Shown: positions 16,716-25,682 of the stretch, piece after piece
Position numbering within the stretch: the first letter of the stretch is position 1
Layout of the letters: each line of letters opens with the position of its first letter
NCBI GenBank assembly: GCA_002839645.1
Contig: PGYL01000031.1
Coordinates: forward strand, 1-33,038
Direction: 5' to 3'
DNA: 33,038 nt
Origin: Methanomicrobiales archaeon HGW-Methanomicrobiales-2
GTDB taxonomy: Archaea; Halobacteriota; Methanomicrobia; Methanomicrobiales; Methanoculleaceae
Made by a program: the position numbers and the translations under genes
Notes under the pieces: model-generated
The model's input: the letters and a program-made list of their open reading frames with translations, nothing else
Told to the model about the DNA's origin: nothing
Databases searched by the model: none

Positions 16716-19700
16716 TCAGGTTCTCCTCACGAAGAGGAGGAACCCGAAGGCCAGAATCGCCGCCCAGACCGGGAGCGGGGACGCCTGCGGCGTGGGGGCG
16801 CTTCCGGCCGTCTGAGCCGCTGCTTCTGCCTGGGCCGGTGATCCCGTTGCGGTGGGCTGCGGGGTCACGTCGCCGGTCGCGCCGGTGGCCTCCCCGGTCA
16901 CCGCGATCGCAAAGAGGCCGAACCCGTTGGATGCGGCGGAGAAGACGGCGTTACCGTTCTCCTCACCGAGCGCCTCGACCGGGATCGCCTGCCATGCACT
17001 GTCGGCGTACCGGAACGGGGTGACCTGGTCTGCCGTGCAGCCCTGCGCCGCGAGCCAGGAGGCCGGGACGGCGAACCGGAGCTGGACGGCGGCGAGGTCT
17101 GCCTCAGACGCCTTGTAGAGGGTGGCCTGGACGTACTGGTAGACCGTGCCCGCCGGGGGCTCTGCAGCCTGCGGGAGGGAGCCTTTGGCGACGGTCACCA
17201 TGAGGTCCTTGACCGCGTTGTTTGTCGTCACTGTGACCGCCGAGACTGCCGTCATCCGCATCGGGAGGGTGGCGCTCTCGCCGGGCTTGAGGTTGCTTGC
17301 CGCCCCGACCGCGGTCGAGGTGCCGCTGCTGCTGCCGGACGGCGAGGAGGACCCGTTAGCCTGCGGCGCAGCCGTGGCTGCGGCCAGACCGAAGATCGAG
17401 AGGCCGTTCGGCGAAACCGCCTCAAAGACCAGGTTTCCGTCGGCATCGGTGCCGACGAGCGTCGTCGCGAGGACTTCCTTGGTGCCGTCCTCGGCGGACC
17501 GGATGATCCGGATCGCGTCAACGCCGCCGTGGGCGGTGACCCATGCGGGGCTGACCGCCATCCGGATGGTGGCGCCGGCGATGTCCTGGCCGTTATCGAG
17601 GTTCGTCTTTACGATGTTCAGCGTGTAGGCGACGTCGCCGAGGGCAAGCCCGTCGGCGCTGGCGGCGAGCTGGAAGGCGCTCTGTGCATCGGCGGAGACG
17701 TTCTGCGAGACGGTCGTCGTGAGGCCGGCTCCCTGCGGGATGCCGGTCAGGTTCGCCGAGACGGAGGCGCTGACCGTGCCGACTGAACCGAGCTCGGTGA
17801 CGACCGGGTTCGTGTCGAGCCTGATGTTCGCGATCGTCCCGTTCACGGTGCCGCTCTCATTGGTGGGAGCGCCCTCGGTCTCGATGATGAGAGTGAAGTT
17901 GCCCTCAGCGATCCGGATGGTGTTTCCGGCGACGGTTGCGTTGGCCGCGGTGGTGTTGATGCTGACCTGCGGCCTGCCGTCGTTGCCCGTGGTCACGTTG
18001 CAGCCGGGGATGTCGAGGGGGGTGTCCTGGGTCTGGTCGCCCTGCGGCCGGGTCACGGTGACGACGGCGGTGCCCGTCACGTTGCCGCACGCGGCGGTGA
18101 CGGTCGACGTGCCGACCTTGCGGGCGGTGAAGAGACCGATCTCTGCATCCACCGTGCCGACGGTCTCGTTCGAACTGGTCCAGGTGACGGTGACGTCATC
18201 TATCACGCCCCCGTCGGTGTCGTAGACGGCCGCGGCAAACGCCTGCGTTGCCCCGACTAGGAGTTCCGCTGTCGGCGGGGTGACGACGATGCTGGCGGGC
18301 TGCGGGGTATACGGTTCGGTGACGACGATGTAGCCGGTCTTCACGGCGGAGTCGCTGCCGCCGCCGTTCGTGACTGTGAGGTTGACCGTGTAGTTACCTG
18401 CGTCTGCATACGTGAACGTTGCATTCCGCTCGGTCGAGTCAACAGTGCCGTCGTCCTCGAAGTCCCAGGCCCAGGAGGTTGGGGAACCGCTGGAGGTATC
18501 GGTGAACAGGACCGCGAGGGGAGCGTCGCCGCTGGTGACGTTCGCCGTGAAGTTCGCGATCGGTGCGTCTCCGCCGGATGAACCGTCGCTAACCGTCACC
18601 TCGACGGTATCGGTTGCCCCCCCCGAAGCGGCAGTCACGGTGGTCGTCCCGGCGGCAAGCGCTTCAAAGGACCCGGTGATCTCATTCACGACGCCGACCG
18701 TCGTATTGCTGCTCGACCAGAGTGGCCCGATGTCAGCAAGTTTCTCGCCCTGCGGGTCGAAGAGCTCCGCGGTGAAGATCCGGCTCTCGCCCACGCCGAG
18801 AGTCGCAGAGGACGGCGAGATACTGATGCTCTCCACATCGATGATAGTGAGGACGTGATAGTGTTCCGGCGGGGAGATGAGCGGGTGGTGGTCATAGACA
18901 GTAACCACTTCTCCGGAGGCAATCTTTTCCTCGACAAACGGCGTATCGCCTATGCCGTCGCCGTCGGAATCCGTGCCGGTGTACGTGCTATAGTAATTGC
19001 CGAGGTACCCGGTGTGGGTGGTATTCGCATACGTGTAGGTGACGGGGGTCATGGAATTGAGCGACGGCATCCCCACTTCGACAAGACCCCATTCGGTCGA
19101 CTGGGTTCCCGTGAAATTGTTCAGCCAGACCTTGAAGTAGGTCAGGCGGTACGCATAGAGTCCCGTGCGAGCGCCGGCGATGATCGTGTTTCCCCGTAAG
19201 TCGGCATTACTAACATCACTGGCCTGGATCGCATGCCGGCTGCCCCCGGTGATCCTGTTATCCAGTACCGAGACATTCCGTGTATTAGAAAGCAAGACAG
19301 TTATCTGACCGCCGGAGATCGAATTTCCTTCGATATGCACGTCCTCGATGTTGCTATAAATACGCAGTGAAATGCAATTGGTAGAACTGCCGGTCGACTC
19401 AATGGTATTGCCGATGACGGTCATATTGTTGGAGTTGGTCTGAACGTTGATGCCTATTGATGTAACTGATACGGTATTATTTTCAACGATATCGTCGCTT
19501 GAACCGGTGATCATGACCCCGTTTTTTTGAGAGGTGATCACGTTGCTTTTGATCGCCGAATAGTTCCCGGGATGCAGATAGATACCGTATTTCGTTCCGA
19601 TGCCGGTGATGACATTGTCCTCGATGACGCAATTTTGGTAGCCTGAACAGTCAATTCCGTTCCCATTGGCATTCGCGATGCCGAGGCCTCTGATGGTCAC

Positions 19701-22388
19701 GCCGTCGGATGCGATCGTGAAAACGGGGTTGCTTACGGACGGAGATACGAGAGTGTTCTCCGGACCGTTCGCCGAGATAATGGTCAGCGACCGATTGACG
19801 ACCACGCATTCGGGGTAGGTTCCGTTCCTGACGATGATCGTGTTCCCATCGCCGGCGTGATCCACCGCATCCTGGATCGTCAGGAAGTCACCCGCACCGG
19901 TGGCATCGACGTAATAGGTGCCCTCGGACTGGGACGCCGAGACCGTGATGTAATCCGTTTTTACTTCGGAGTTGCTGCCGCCGCCGTTCGTGACCGTGAG
20001 GTTCACGGTGTAATTACCTGCGGCTGCATACGTGAACGTCGCATTCTGCTCGGTCGAGTCGACAGTGCCGTCGTCCTCGAAGTCCCAGGCCCAGGAGGTC
20101 GGGGAACCGCTGGAGGTATCGGTGAACTGGACCGCGAGCGGGGCTTCCCCGCTGGTGACGTTAGCGGTGAAGTTCGCGATCGGGGAGGTCGACTGCCCGA
20201 GATAAATATGAGTGCTGCTCATCAGGGGAGCATCATCAATCTGATTCGTGACCAGTGAGTAAGAAGTATCGCCTATGCCGTCTCCATCGGCATCCGTACC
20301 ATTGTAGGTATTCCAGTGGTTGCCCAGGGCCTTCGTGTAGGACGAACCCTGGTAGGTATAAGCGATCTCCTGCGGGGTGACCCACGCGAACGCTGCAGCA
20401 GCCGGTCCCTGCAACTTTACGGGAACGACCCCATCCGGCACGACAAAGTCGTTGAGGTAGATTTTGTTACCCGCTTTAATCTGGGATTGGATGAGTATGC
20501 AGGGCATATCATTGTCGCTGAACGAATTATTGCAGATGACGGCACCCCCGCAGGCAGCCATGCGGATGACTCCTCTAAGGGTTGCCGTTGACGTGGTATT
20601 CGTGAAGGTGTTGTTCTCGATGCGGCTGCCCGTACCGCTTGCCATATAGAGCAGGTTGTACACATTGTTGTTTCTGAACGTATTGTCGATCAGCGTGTTG
20701 TTTGTCAGACCCAGGAAGACAGATCCCGCGGCAGTACCCGGATTTTTCATGTTCTCGAAGATGCAGTTCCTCACGGTCACGTTTGTGGGTGGGACAGAAA
20801 CCCCGCCGCTGCTGGAGAAATACAACAGCCCGTTGGTGAACCGCACGCTTTCGACAATCGTCCCATTCCCGCTGATCCGCATCGTGTTTCCACCCAGATC
20901 CAGCGTTACGATCTCCGCTCCTTCACCGGTGATCGAAACGGGCTTGATTACTCCACTGACGGCATAGGTACCATTGTAAACGAAGATGGTGTCTCCCTCG
21001 ACCACCGACGAACTGCCGAGAGCATCGGCCAGCGTTACGAAGTCGCATCCGCTCGCTCCCACGGTCCATGTCCGGGGTTCGGGAGGCCCGGCCGGCTCGG
21101 TGACGGTGATGTAGTCGGTCTTGATCTCGGAGTCGCTGCCGCCTGCGTTGGCGACCGTGAGGTTGACTGTGTAAGTGCCGGCGGTCGTATAGGTGAACGT
21201 GGCGTTCTGCTCGTTGCTGTCGATCATGCCGTCGTCCTCAAAATCCCACGCCCAGGAGGTCGGGTCTCTCGTAGAAGCATCGGTGAACGCGACCGCGAGC
21301 GGAGCGTCGCCGCTGGTGACGTTTGCCGTGAAGTCCGCGACCGGTGCGGAGGACACTCCGGTCACTAGATAACTGCTGGAGTTAGTGCCTGTGACCCGGT
21401 TCGTCCAGGAGATCCCTTCTCCTGAAGATGCCGCGAGGCACCATCCATAGCCGTTAAAGGCAGCCGTGGAGGTCAGGTTGGTGAACGTGAACTCGATCTT
21501 CGCCCCGCCGTTATTGGTCAGGGTCGCGTCTGTAAAACTACCCGGATACATATGCCCGACGTTCAGGTCGATAAACATCAGGTATGCCGCCGTCGTTGTG
21601 TCGTTAATGTCCTGGCCGTAGTAGAGCGGCAGGGATGGGACAACGAGATTTCCCGGCCCCGGTTTCCAGGTCTGCGGGCCGTAGATGAAGTCTTCCTTCG
21701 TGAAGGTCTCATCGACCGCCCCTTCCACATAGGTGTAGTCTGTCGGCAACGCAGTTGCATTCGATGGAGGTGTCCAGGTATAGCCGCTTGACTTGATATG
21801 GAGGGCGAAGTCGTCCGGAATCGTGCCGTTCACCGAGACCAGGAGGATCACATCGTCGTAGAAACCTCGTCCTCCGTTATTGGTGAGCCAGAACACACCT
21901 GACTGGTCGTTGCTGACAGTGACCTGTCCCAGTGGAGTGTCCACGTCGTTTGTGATCCGGAGTTCGTTCAGGCCGCCGCCGTCCGCCTTGATGTAGTAGG
22001 TGCCGTTCGGGCCGCCGTAAGCGGTGCCGTCCAGGTCGTACTTCACGCCGGCGTTGTTAGCGACTTCGAAGAAGATATGCCGGGGTGCCGGGAGGGGCGC
22101 GGATTCTGATGCGCTGATGCCGACAGACTCCGGCAACGGTTCGGTTGCTTCCGGTGTCACCTCTTCCGCGACCGTTTCGGTCGGTGTCGGTTCGGGTGTA
22201 CCGTTTTCCTCCGCACCGAGGCCTGGCGGTATCTCGTCGGGAACCCCAGCAATCGGTTCTGTTGTGTTCAACGTCAGGTCGGTGCCCCCCAGCGCCACCG
22301 CCGGTACGGCGATGAACGCGAGGATCAGCAGCAGGACGGCTATCCGCCCCTGCCACGGGCTGGTTTGAAGAAGTCTATCCCCTGTCAT
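16716..22388 (-). CDS. Giant surface protein: shared domain, PKD, beta-helix, Big_2, PGF-pre-PGF-like, membrane anchor
   Basis: An exported protein of 1890 residues. Order: signal peptide (about 15-33); Thr/Pro/Glu-rich linker (40-95); the shared unnamed domain (about 105-340, ending GISWTN); PKD1 (347-432); beta-helix 1 (438-720); PKD2 (733-815); NosD-like beta-helix 2 (823-1170) ending in a DSDGDGIGD calcium-type loop; Big_2 (1180-1265); PKD3 (1273-1357); Big_2 (1360-1445); a Thr/Asn-rich beta region (1450-1690); a PGF-pre-PGF-like domain (1700-1830, KDLMVTVAKGSLP to FGLFAIAV); a Pro/Thr/Ala linker; and a C-terminal SPLPVWAAILAFGFLLF segment with FVRRT end. The tail looks like an anchoring or sorting signal. 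Many N-x-S/T sites suggest glycosylation. Likely adhesin or S-layer-associated protein; ligand unknown. Confidence 0.9.
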   Translation of the reverse strand: MTGDRLLQTSPWQGRIAVLLLILAFIAVPAVALGGTDLTLNTTEPIAGVPDEIPPGLGAEENGTPEPTPTETVAEEVTPEATEPLPESVGISASESAPLPAPRHIFFEVANNAGVKYDLDGTAYGGPNGTYYIKADGGGLNELRITNDVDTPLGQVTVSNDQSGVFWLTNNGGRGFYDDVILLVSVNGTIPDDFALHIKSSGYTWTPPSNATALPTDYTYVEGAVDETFTKEDFIYGPQTWKPGPGNLVVPSLPLYYGQDINDTTTAAYLMFIDLNVGHMYPGSFTDATLTNNGGAKIEFTFTNLTSTAAFNGYGWCLAASSGEGISWTNRVTGTNSSSYLVTGVSSAPVADFTANVTSGDAPLAVAFTDASTRDPTSWAWDFEDDGMIDSNEQNATFTYTTAGTYTVNLTVANAGGSDSEIKTDYITVTEPAGPPEPRTWTVGASGCDFVTLADALGSSSVVEGDTIFVYNGTYAVSGVIKPVSITGEGAEIVTLDLGGNTMRISGNGTIVESVRFTNGLLYFSSSGGVSVPPTNVTVRNCIFENMKNPGTAAGSVFLGLTNNTLIDNTFRNNNVYNLLYMASGTGSRIENNTFTNTTSTATLRGVIRMAACGGAVICNNSFSDNDMPCILIQSQIKAGNKIYLNDFVVPDGVVPVKLQGPAAAAFAWVTPQEIAYTYQGSSYTKALGNHWNTYNGTDADGDGIGDTSYSLVTNQIDDAPLMSSTHIYLGQSTSPIANFTANVTSGEAPLAVQFTDTSSGSPTSWAWDFEDDGTVDSTEQNATFTYAAAGNYTVNLTVTNGGGSNSEVKTDYITVSASQSEGTYYVDATGAGDFLTIQDAVDHAGDGNTIIVRNGTYPECVVVNRSLTIISANGPENTLVSPSVSNPVFTIASDGVTIRGLGIANANGNGIDCSGYQNCVIEDNVITGIGTKYGIYLHPGNYSAIKSNVITSQKNGVMITGSSDDIVENNTVSVTSIGINVQTNSNNMTVIGNTIESTGSSTNCISLRIYSNIEDVHIEGNSISGGQITVLLSNTRNVSVLDNRITGGSRHAIQASDVSNADLRGNTIIAGARTGLYAYRLTYFKVWLNNFTGTQSTEWGLVEVGMPSLNSMTPVTYTYANTTHTGYLGNYYSTYTGTDSDGDGIGDTPFVEEKIASGEVVTVYDHHPLISPPEHYHVLTIIDVESISISPSSATLGVGESRIFTAELFDPQGEKLADIGPLWSSSNTTVGVVNEITGSFEALAAGTTTVTAASGGATDTVEVTVSDGSSGGDAPIANFTANVTSGDAPLAVLFTDTSSGSPTSWAWDFEDDGTVDSTERNATFTYADAGNYTVNLTVTNGGGSDSAVKTGYIVVTEPYTPQPASIVVTPPTAELLVGATQAFAAAVYDTDGGVIDDVTVTWTSSNETVGTVDAEIGLFTARKVGTSTVTAACGNVTGTAVVTVTRPQGDQTQDTPLDIPGCNVTTGNDGRPQVSINTTAANATVAGNTIRIAEGNFTLIIETEGAPTNESGTVNGTIANIRLDTNPVVTELGSVGTVSASVSANLTGIPQGAGLTTTVSQNVSADAQSAFQLAASADGLALGDVAYTLNIVKTNLDNGQDIAGATIRMAVSPAWVTAHGGVDAIRIIRSAEDGTKEVLATTLVGTDADGNLVFEAVSPNGLSIFGLAAATAAPQANGSSSPSGSSSGTSTAVGAASNLKPGESATLPMRMTAVSAVTVTTNNAVKDLMVTVAKGSLPQAAEPPAGTVYQYVQATLYKASEADLAAVQLRFAVPASWLAAQGCTADQVTPFRYADSAWQAIPVEALGEENGNAVFSAASNGFGLFAIAVTGEATGATGDVTPQPTATGSPAQAEAAAQTAGSAPTPQASPLPVWAAILAFGFLLFVRRT
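18321..18566 (-). repeat. PKD-encoding repeat, copy 3 in protein order
   Basis: Encodes PIANFTANVTSGDAPLAVLF through the end of the third PKD domain. Over about 130 bases of its 3' plus-strand half it differs from the copy at 19941-20186 at about nine positions by eye count, which is closer than expected for unrelated PKD domains. Confidence 0.75.
19941..20186 (-). repeat. PKD-encoding repeat, copy 2 in protein order
   Basis: Encodes the second PKD domain (SWAWDFEDDGTVDS core). Near-identical in DNA to the 18321-18566 copy, suggesting internal duplication or gene conversion. Confidence 0.75.
21101..21345 (-). repeat. PKD-encoding repeat, copy 1 in protein order
   Basis: Encodes the first PKD domain (SWAWDFEDDGMIDS core). 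Shares the same layout and long matching runs with the other two copies but is the most divergent of the three. Confidence 0.7.
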
Positions 22389-22800
22389 AAGATTTCCCTT
22401 TTAAAGCAAGGATTCTCGAAGAAGTTCCTGCGGAACCGGCCCTCTGGATGTCCGCGTCGGCATAACCGCTCTCTGAGAATGAGTAAAGTCTGAACTGTGT
22501 AGTATAAGACCATTACTAAATCGGGTCAAATTAAGTGAATTGAGTTGACATTCCGTAACCATTTTTAAATATATCGCCTGGAGTTGCTCGAACCTAAATA
22601 TTCGGCGATCGGCCGGTCATGTGCAAAAAGATGCTAATTTATCCGGCTTTGTTAAGTTTACAGCATTGATTAATGTACTCCGGTCATGTACGGCCTGCAC
22701 TCTCCCATGAGAGGGTTTGGAGGTTGTTTTCCAAGACTGCCCCTCACTCAACGTCTATCGTCTATTGGGAGATCCCGGACGGCTATACGCTCCCAACAAG
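22389..22800 (-). promoter_or_regulatory. AT-rich leader and promoter region of the giant surface protein gene
   Basis: About 410 bases with no gene. On the minus strand two TATA-like elements stand out: TATATTTAAAAAT (22561-22573), which would give a leader near 150 bases, and CTTATACT (22502-22509), giving about 90 bases. A T5 run at 22625-22629 may end the upstream dockerin-encoding transcript. The low GC content contrasts with the flanking coding sequence. Confidence 0.4.
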
Positions 22801-23025
22801 TCACAGCGCCGCAATCTTCCCGACGAAGTAGTATGCGATCTTTGCCGCATCGCCGATATCGACCGCACCGTTTCCGTTGAAGTCCGCGGCAGGATCGGCA
22901 TCCGTCTTCCCGACGATCATATAGGCGACTTTCGCGACATCGCCGATATCGACGACGCCGTTTTCGTTGAAATCACCCTTTGAGCTCGCCGGAGGTGTGC
23001 CGCAGACATACCAGCCGCTGAGCCA
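22801..23025 (-). pseudogene. Out-of-frame dockerin module of the adjacent surface protein gene
   Basis: Reading the minus strand in the +1 frame relative to the gene at 22973-25288, bases 23025-22801 encode 74 residues plus a TGA stop. They contain WYVCGTPPASSKG followed by two calcium-loop repeats, DFNENGVVDIGD and DFNGNGAVDIGD, each followed by an AYxxVGK helix end. This is a type I dockerin, known from archaea as well as from cellulosomes, where it binds a cohesin. No start codon or ribosome binding site is apparent, so it should be read as the C-terminus of the upstream gene. Skipping one base in the overlap (about 23024-22978) gives a single 828-residue protein ending at 22801. Confidence 0.85.
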
Positions 23026-25288
23026 TCATCGTCTCGAGTTTCTCAATCGTATAGTTCACCCTCACCGGATGGCCGGGAAGAGTACCGGCCTTGAGATCGA
23101 TGAACATCATCCGGAACTGGTTCGATGCGTCGCCGACATCATGGCCGGGATAGATCAGATATGTGGTGCCTGCCGCCGGTCGCCAGGTCTGCGGACCGTA
23201 GCACAGATCGTCTTTCGTGAACCATTCGTCGACCGTCGGATTCACGTAGGTACGATTCTCAGGTGTGGGGATGTTGCGAGGGGCCGGAAGCGGCGTCCAC
23301 TGGTATCCGTCTGCATGGATGTGCAGGCGGAAATCGTCGGGGATGGTTCCGTTCACTGCTACGCACAGGAAGATATTGTCAAAATAACCCCTGCCGCCGG
23401 TCGTGGTGACGTAGAAGGTTCCGGACCGGTTAGGAGTCTGTGTCACCTCGCCGTATTCGGTGCCCGACCCGTTCGAGATGTGCAGGGCGTTCAATCCGCC
23501 GCCGGACCAGAGAATACGGAATGAGTTGTCGCCAAAATCGTCGAACCGGACGCCTGCATCGTTTGCAACCCTGAGGTGGACGTCGTCGACTGCGGGGATG
23601 ACTCCCCCTGTCGGGGTCTCCGCACGCTGGATGGTCACGTGCGCGGTTCCCGACACCCCGCCGCTCGTGGCGCCGACCGTCGCCGTCCCGGCCTTCAGGG
23701 CCGAGAAATACCCGGTTGCATTCACCGTGCCGACCGTCTCGTCGCTGCTCGTCCAGGTGAACTCGGCGCCCGGGATCTCTGCGCCTTCCCTGTCGGACAG
23801 TACGGCGGTGAACTGCAGGCCGTCGCCCGCCGTCAGGGACACGTTGTCCGGGGTGACGGTAACGATGCGGCTGCTCGGTTTGACGATGGGGTAGTAGTCC
23901 ATCTGGGTGCCTTTGACGGTATACGGCTCATCGCCGATCCCATCGCCGTCGGAGTCAGGCCCGACGTACCGGTCCCAGTAGTTTCCGACGTAGCCTGTTC
24001 GGGTGACGTTGTCGAAGACGTAGGTGATCGGCTCCGTCGAGTTCCAGGAGGCGCTCGCGCTGTTTACCACAATATCCCCGGCATTATCCTGGACTGTATT
24101 GAGGTAGAAAAGATTGCCGTAGGTATTCTGCATGAAGATTCCGCTATAGGTGGACTGTTGTTGGATGGTGTTTCCAACGATAGTGTTGTCGCTTGAACCG
24201 TCCGCAAGGAACAGACCGCACGTTCCATTCGTCATCGTATTGTTGACGACTTCGATGTCTTGCGTGCGATATCTCAAAAAGATCGCCCATTCGCATTCGG
24301 TCAGTGTATTACCCAGGATTTTCACACGATAAGAATATTGATTATCTGAATCGGAAATGCGGATTCCGAAGTTGCAGGAAGTGAGAGTATTCCCTGATAC
24401 CAGATCCGATTCCGCCCTCTTCAGGTCGATGCCTGCGTCGGACATTGTATCCAGCGTATTGTTCAGAATCCTGTTTTCTCGGGTATCTGCCATACCGATG
24501 CCGATGTTTGATGTGGAGATGACGTTGTACTCAACAGTGCATCCGCTGACGCCCGACAGAGATACGGGTGCTGCACCTCCGGGAACTCCCCGGATCGTCA
24601 GTCCTGAAATGGTTGATCCGTTTGCCACAAGGGAGAATACCGGAGTACCCTGACCTGTGGGGATTACGATCGTCTCCTCAGGTCCGCTCTCCGAGCGGAT
24701 TGTCAGTGCCTTATCTATGGCGATATTTTCTGCATAATTCCCCTTGCGTACGATGATCGTATCGGATGGTCCTGCAGCGGCCACGGCGGCACCGATGGTC
24801 GTGTAGTCCCCTCCCCCGGAAGCGTCGACGATCCAGGTGTGCGCCTCTGCCGTTATAGTCTCCGTCGACGTTATCGGCTCGGGCATCGAGGTAGTTACGG
24901 TTACATCTGCGGTTCCGAACACCACACTGCCCGGGATGCCGGCGCTGATTGTCGCGAACCCGGGTGCGAGCGCCGTGAAATAGCCGGTCTCGTTCACCGT
25001 TCCGACGGATTCGTTGCTGCACGCCCAGGAAAACGCTACTCCGGGAATGATTGAATCCGATGCATCGTATGCCGTGGCAGTGTATCGTTGCATGCTGCCC
25101 TGCGCCATTTCGGCCGCTGCCGGCGTCACATCGATCCTGGCTACCTCCGGCGTCCCGGCCGATCCGGTTGCGTTTGACGGCAGGTCGGCATCCAGTGCCG
25201 CCGCCGGCCCGGTGCCGAGCACGAGGATCAACAGCACGGGGATGATCCCTCCCCGCAATCTTCCGGTTCGAATACCACTATCTACCAT
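22973..25288 (-). CDS. Surface protein: Big_2, NosD beta-helix, Big_2, shared domain; C-terminus frameshifted before dockerin
   Basis: As it stands 771 residues, exported. Order: signal peptide (about 12-32); Big_2 (48-130); NosD-like beta-helix (155-470) with INNTL/GNTL-type turns and a DSDGDGIGDEPY calcium-type loop; Big_2 (478-560); the shared unnamed domain (575-755) with GGGLNALHIS, GTFYVTTTGGRGYFD, DGYQWTPLP, YGPQTWRP and MMFIDL. The last 16 or so residues (from about LVCLRH to the stop) match nothing in the family, and the +1 frame instead continues the domain as WYVC and runs into a dockerin. The gene is therefore frameshifted, misread or recoded near 23011-23024. ATG at 25288. Intact, it would be a scaffold-docked surface protein. 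Confidence 0.85.
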   Translation of the reverse strand: MVDSGIRTGRLRGGIIPVLLILVLGTGPAAALDADLPSNATGSAGTPEVARIDVTPAAAEMAQGSMQRYTATAYDASDSIIPGVAFSWACSNESVGTVNETGYFTALAPGFATISAGIPGSVVFGTADVTVTTSMPEPITSTETITAEAHTWIVDASGGGDYTTIGAAVAAAGPSDTIIVRKGNYAENIAIDKALTIRSESGPEETIVIPTGQGTPVFSLVANGSTISGLTIRGVPGGAAPVSLSGVSGCTVEYNVISTSNIGIGMADTRENRILNNTLDTMSDAGIDLKRAESDLVSGNTLTSCNFGIRISDSDNQYSYRVKILGNTLTECEWAIFLRYRTQDIEVVNNTMTNGTCGLFLADGSSDNTIVGNTIQQQSTYSGIFMQNTYGNLFYLNTVQDNAGDIVVNSASASWNSTEPITYVFDNVTRTGYVGNYWDRYVGPDSDGDGIGDEPYTVKGTQMDYYPIVKPSSRIVTVTPDNVSLTAGDGLQFTAVLSDREGAEIPGAEFTWTSSDETVGTVNATGYFSALKAGTATVGATSGGVSGTAHVTIQRAETPTGGVIPAVDDVHLRVANDAGVRFDDFGDNSFRILWSGGGLNALHISNGSGTEYGEVTQTPNRSGTFYVTTTGGRGYFDNIFLCVAVNGTIPDDFRLHIHADGYQWTPLPAPRNIPTPENRTYVNPTVDEWFTKDDLCYGPQTWRPAAGTTYLIYPGHDVGDASNQFRMMFIDLKAGTLPGHPVRVNYTIEKLETMMAQRLVCLRHTSGELKG

Positions 25289-25682
25289 CGTTGGACCAAT
25301 CCTTCCATTCAGTGGACGTAGGGGGGAAGTCTACACAAAACCGGGGATCGGGTCGCCTTCATTTGCGTAGAATCTCTCAACCCAATGCGTTACAGTTTAA
25401 TAATGCATTATAAGAAGATGCTGAATTTACGTGGAGTTAATTGGATCTAATTAATATGGTGCTTCTTCCCGGGATAGGGGACTTCCCCGGGCCCGCATTA
25501 CCGCCGGTTCGTCCTGAACTCTCTCGTAAAACCATGCCGGATTTCGGAGCAGATCGACAGGATCGGGCTGGTCGGGGAATCTTGGTAGAGTGAATTCCTG
25601 ATCCGCCCGGTTCCGTACGGCAGGCATGACACAGTACGGGTCCCTTTCGGAACTTGAGAAAAAAGGAGGGTGATTGTTGTGT
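25289..25682 (-). promoter_or_regulatory. Promoter region and terminator between two surface protein genes
   Basis: On the minus strand CTTATAATGC (25402-25412) is a good TATA candidate for the gene starting at 25288, giving a leader near 90 bases. A T6 run (25659-25664) follows the stop of the gene at 25683 and is a probable terminator. An open minus-strand frame of 58 codons (25451-25627, starting MPAVRN) has atypical codons (AGA, CTA, CGA) and no ribosome binding site, so I leave it uncalled. Confidence 0.4.

Noticed and set aside
22717-22983. Plus-strand frame of 88 codons over the dockerin region
   Set aside because: Complement of the dockerin repeats; the minus strand explains the sequence fully.
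25451-25627. Minus-strand 58-codon frame starting MPAVRN
   Set aside because: Lies past the probable terminator of the preceding gene, uses codons rare here and lacks a ribosome binding site; only a weak chance of being real.
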